Source of the DNA: Thalassiosira profunda
Taxonomy: Eukaryota; Bacillariophyta; Thalassiosirophyceae; Thalassiosirales; Thalassiosiraceae
Direction of reading: 5' to 3'
Assembly (NCBI GenBank): GCA_036939355.1
Contig: JALLAP010001737.1
Span: 1 to 16,845 of the forward strand
Length of the DNA stretch: 16,845 nt
The notes beneath the pieces are model-generated. The model was not told the DNA's origin. It worked only from the letters and a program-made list of their open reading frames with translations, and searched no databases. The translations under genes and the position numbers were made by a program. Position 1 is the stretch's first letter; every line of letters starts with the position of its first letter. Positions 15,347 through 16,845 of this stretch are shown in pieces.

Positions 15347-16845
15347 GGCGGCTACGGCTACGGCGGCTACCCCTCTTCCAACAATGGCGGCGGAGGGGGT
15401 GGAGGGCTCGGCCTCGCCAGCGGCGCCGACGACTACGACAGCAAGGCGAAGGAGGCCAAGGCCTCCAGGGGCATGTTCGGCTTCGGCGGGGGCGGCGTGC
15501 CCAAGCTGCCGCGAAACGGCGGAAGATCCGGCGGATCGTCGTTCAGCAACCGCGGCAAAACCGGTGCAGGAGGCGACGTGTGGGATAGAAAGCGGATGGG
15601 GAGCACGTACCAGCCCAAGGGCGGGGGCACGAGCACGGGATTCTTGCTGCTCTCGATGGCGTGCGTACTATTTGCAATCATGGGTGGGGCGACGCTGCAC
15701 TACAAGCGGGCCCACAGCCGATTGCAGCACGAGCTCATGATCGCCAAGCGACGAATGAAGGGGCGGCGACACATGGGCGGGCGGTTCCAACGGGGCGACG
15801 AGCCGGAGGAAGAAAGTGAAGGTGGGGAATACGATGCAGAGAAATACGGCGCGGAAAACGCCGACCTCGTCTCCCAACTGGGCGACCTCCGGGGCGAATC
15901 CTCGAAATGGACGCACCGCAACACGGCCATGCAGCACGAGGTCGACGCGGCCAAGAGCCAGGCGGACCACCTCCAGGACGGGGAGATGGCCTCGCACCAA
16001 TCCCAGCTCAACGCGCTGTCCCAATCGTTGAAGGAGGAGCAGAAGAAGGCGGCCAGTTTCAAGGAGGCCTTCGTCCAGACCCACCGCGCGGGGGCCAAGG
16101 GCATCGTGCCGGGGGGACCGGGCCACGCGGCCGTGCAGCGCAAGGCGATCGAGGAGATGGAAAGCTTGGACGACTACGAGCAGTTCGTGCAGTGGCGGGA
16201 GGACGCCCTGTGGGACAAGGTCGATCTGTTGGTGGACAAAATGGGGCGCACGAGCCGGCGGGAGACGCTCGAGTGGTTCGGCCCCGGACCCCATTTCGCA
16301 GAATTGGAAATCGAATATCCGCAATACGACGAGGACAAGGATCCAGAGGACTGGCCGCGGGTGCGGGGGGTGGTGGAAATCGAGATGGCGCCCCTCGACC
16401 TCATGCCCGTGGCGGTGAATTTGTTCCTGCAGCAGGTCCACCGCAAATTGTGGAACGGGTGCTCGTTCGTCATCAACGCCATGCACATCCTCCAGGCGGG
16501 GCCGCACCGCTTTGGGAAGGGGGGCAAGTACGATGCCAACTCCAAGGATCTGGTACGGCGGTTCGAACGGACGAAGTTGGACCAGATGCCGTTCCAGGAG
16601 TTCCACCGCGATTACCCCCACAAGCCGTACACGCTGGGGTTCGCGGGACGGCCGGGAGGGCCGGACTTCTACATCAGCAAGGTGGACAATTCGGCGAACC
16701 ACGGGCCGGGCGGACAATCCCACCACGATTTGCACGAGGAGGCCGATCCGTGCTTTGGGACGGTCGTCAAAGGGCAGGAGGTGATCAAGCAGATCGGTCG
16801 GGTGCCGACGGATTACGACAAGGGCCAATTGTTGTTGCATCCGGT
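15287..16845 (+). CDS. Type II membrane protein with cyclophilin-like domain, 3' partial
   Basis: The start at 15287 (second copy of the duplicated segment) keeps one frame open to the window end, 519 complete codons; the identical ATG at 15214 runs out of frame through the N. Residues 1-115 are Gly/Ser/Arg-rich and lack a signal peptide. Residues 118-139 (FLLLSMACVLFAIMGGATLHY) are one transmembrane segment. Residues about 185-260 look like a coiled coil. From about residue 363 a cyclophilin-type fold is visible: VVEIEMAPLDLMPVAVNLF, CSFVINAMHILQAG, YTLGFAGRPGGPDFYIS, NHGPGGQ and CFGTVVKGQEVIKQIGRVP. The F-H-R motif that holds the catalytic Arg of active cyclophilins is replaced by F-V-I, so prolyl isomerase activity is doubtful. 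Topology suggests a Golgi or ER lumenal C-terminus. The true C-terminus is outside the window. Confidence 0.85.
   Translation, partial: MLRSRPNRQQRPSESSDERQGGYGYGGYPSSNNGGGGGGGLGLASGADDYDSKAKEAKASRGMFGFGGGGVPKLPRNGGRSGGSSFSNRGKTGAGGDVWDRKRMGSTYQPKGGGTSTGFLLLSMACVLFAIMGGATLHYKRAHSRLQHELMIAKRRMKGRRHMGGRFQRGDEPEEESEGGEYDAEKYGAENADLVSQLGDLRGESSKWTHRNTAMQHEVDAAKSQADHLQDGEMASHQSQLNALSQSLKEEQKKAASFKEAFVQTHRAGAKGIVPGGPGHAAVQRKAIEEMESLDDYEQFVQWREDALWDKVDLLVDKMGRTSRRETLEWFGPGPHFAELEIEYPQYDEDKDPEDWPRVRGVVEIEMAPLDLMPVAVNLFLQQVHRKLWNGCSFVINAMHILQAGPHRFGKGGKYDANSKDLVRRFERTKLDQMPFQEFHRDYPHKPYTLGFAGRPGGPDFYISKVDNSANHGPGGQSHHDLHEEADPCFGTVVKGQEVIKQIGRVPTDYDKGQLLLHP

Noticed and set aside
15668..16840. 390-codon open frame on the minus strand
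   Set aside because: It is antisense to the cyclophilin-like gene, whose plus-strand frame has a transmembrane segment and domain motifs. GC-rich third positions leave long empty frames on the other strand.
1..16845. CRISPR arrays, bacterial operons, rRNA or tRNA genes
   Set aside because: No spaced direct repeat arrays, no ribosome-binding-site logic and no recognisable RNA genes were found; spliceosomal introns show eukaryotic DNA.

Overview
The window looks like nuclear DNA of a GC-rich stramenopile alga, most likely a centric diatom of the Thalassiosira type. The organism call is an inference. It rests on short GT-AG introns (60-131 bp), genes packed on both strands, MKL-type signal peptides, secreted DOMON proteins with Pro/Thr repeats of the SPTMKP kind and hydrophobic C-termini, and a class III nucleotide cyclase of the kind diatoms carry in many copies. 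No tRNA, rRNA or CRISPR array was seen.

Layout. 1-1068 (+) is the 3' part of a class III nucleotide cyclase. 1547-2287 (-) is a secreted 2-oxoglutarate/Fe(II) dioxygenase-like protein. 2651-3130 (+) is a Cys-rich frame with four 16-residue repeats and no ATG. 3356-3778 (-) is a small secreted eight-Cys protein. 3976-9741 is a candidate DNA transposon of about 5.77 kb with inverted ends; it carries two convergent genes, a RING-type large protein with one in-frame amber codon (4237-7815, +) and an HMG-like coiled-coil protein (7828-9609, -). 10280-12180 (-) and 12709-13884 (+) are head-to-head paralogous DOMON proteins. 14228-15069 (-) is an HMG-box gene with an unsettled 5' end. 15287-16845 (+) is a type II membrane protein with a degenerate cyclophilin-like domain, cut by the window edge; just before it a perfect 72-bp duplication around a single N looks like an assembly join.

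The most interesting result is the 3976-9741 element. Its two ends share 15 identical inverted bases and a TGACG(G/T)CA motif at the same distance from each tip. If it is removed in silico, the rejoined flanks resemble a promoter module that lies about 200 bp upstream of the dioxygenase gene, in the same orientation and at nearly the same distance from the start codon of the 3356-3778 gene. This gives a plausible empty-site comparison and suggests a decayed 9-bp target duplication. The large protein does not match a transposase family I can name with certainty, so the element may belong to a poorly described group.

The DOMON pair probably shares a 528-bp divergent promoter and both products look cell-surface anchored. 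The last exon of the minus-strand copy, encoding its hydrophobic tail, is separated by a 96-bp intron and was recovered by comparison with its neighbour.
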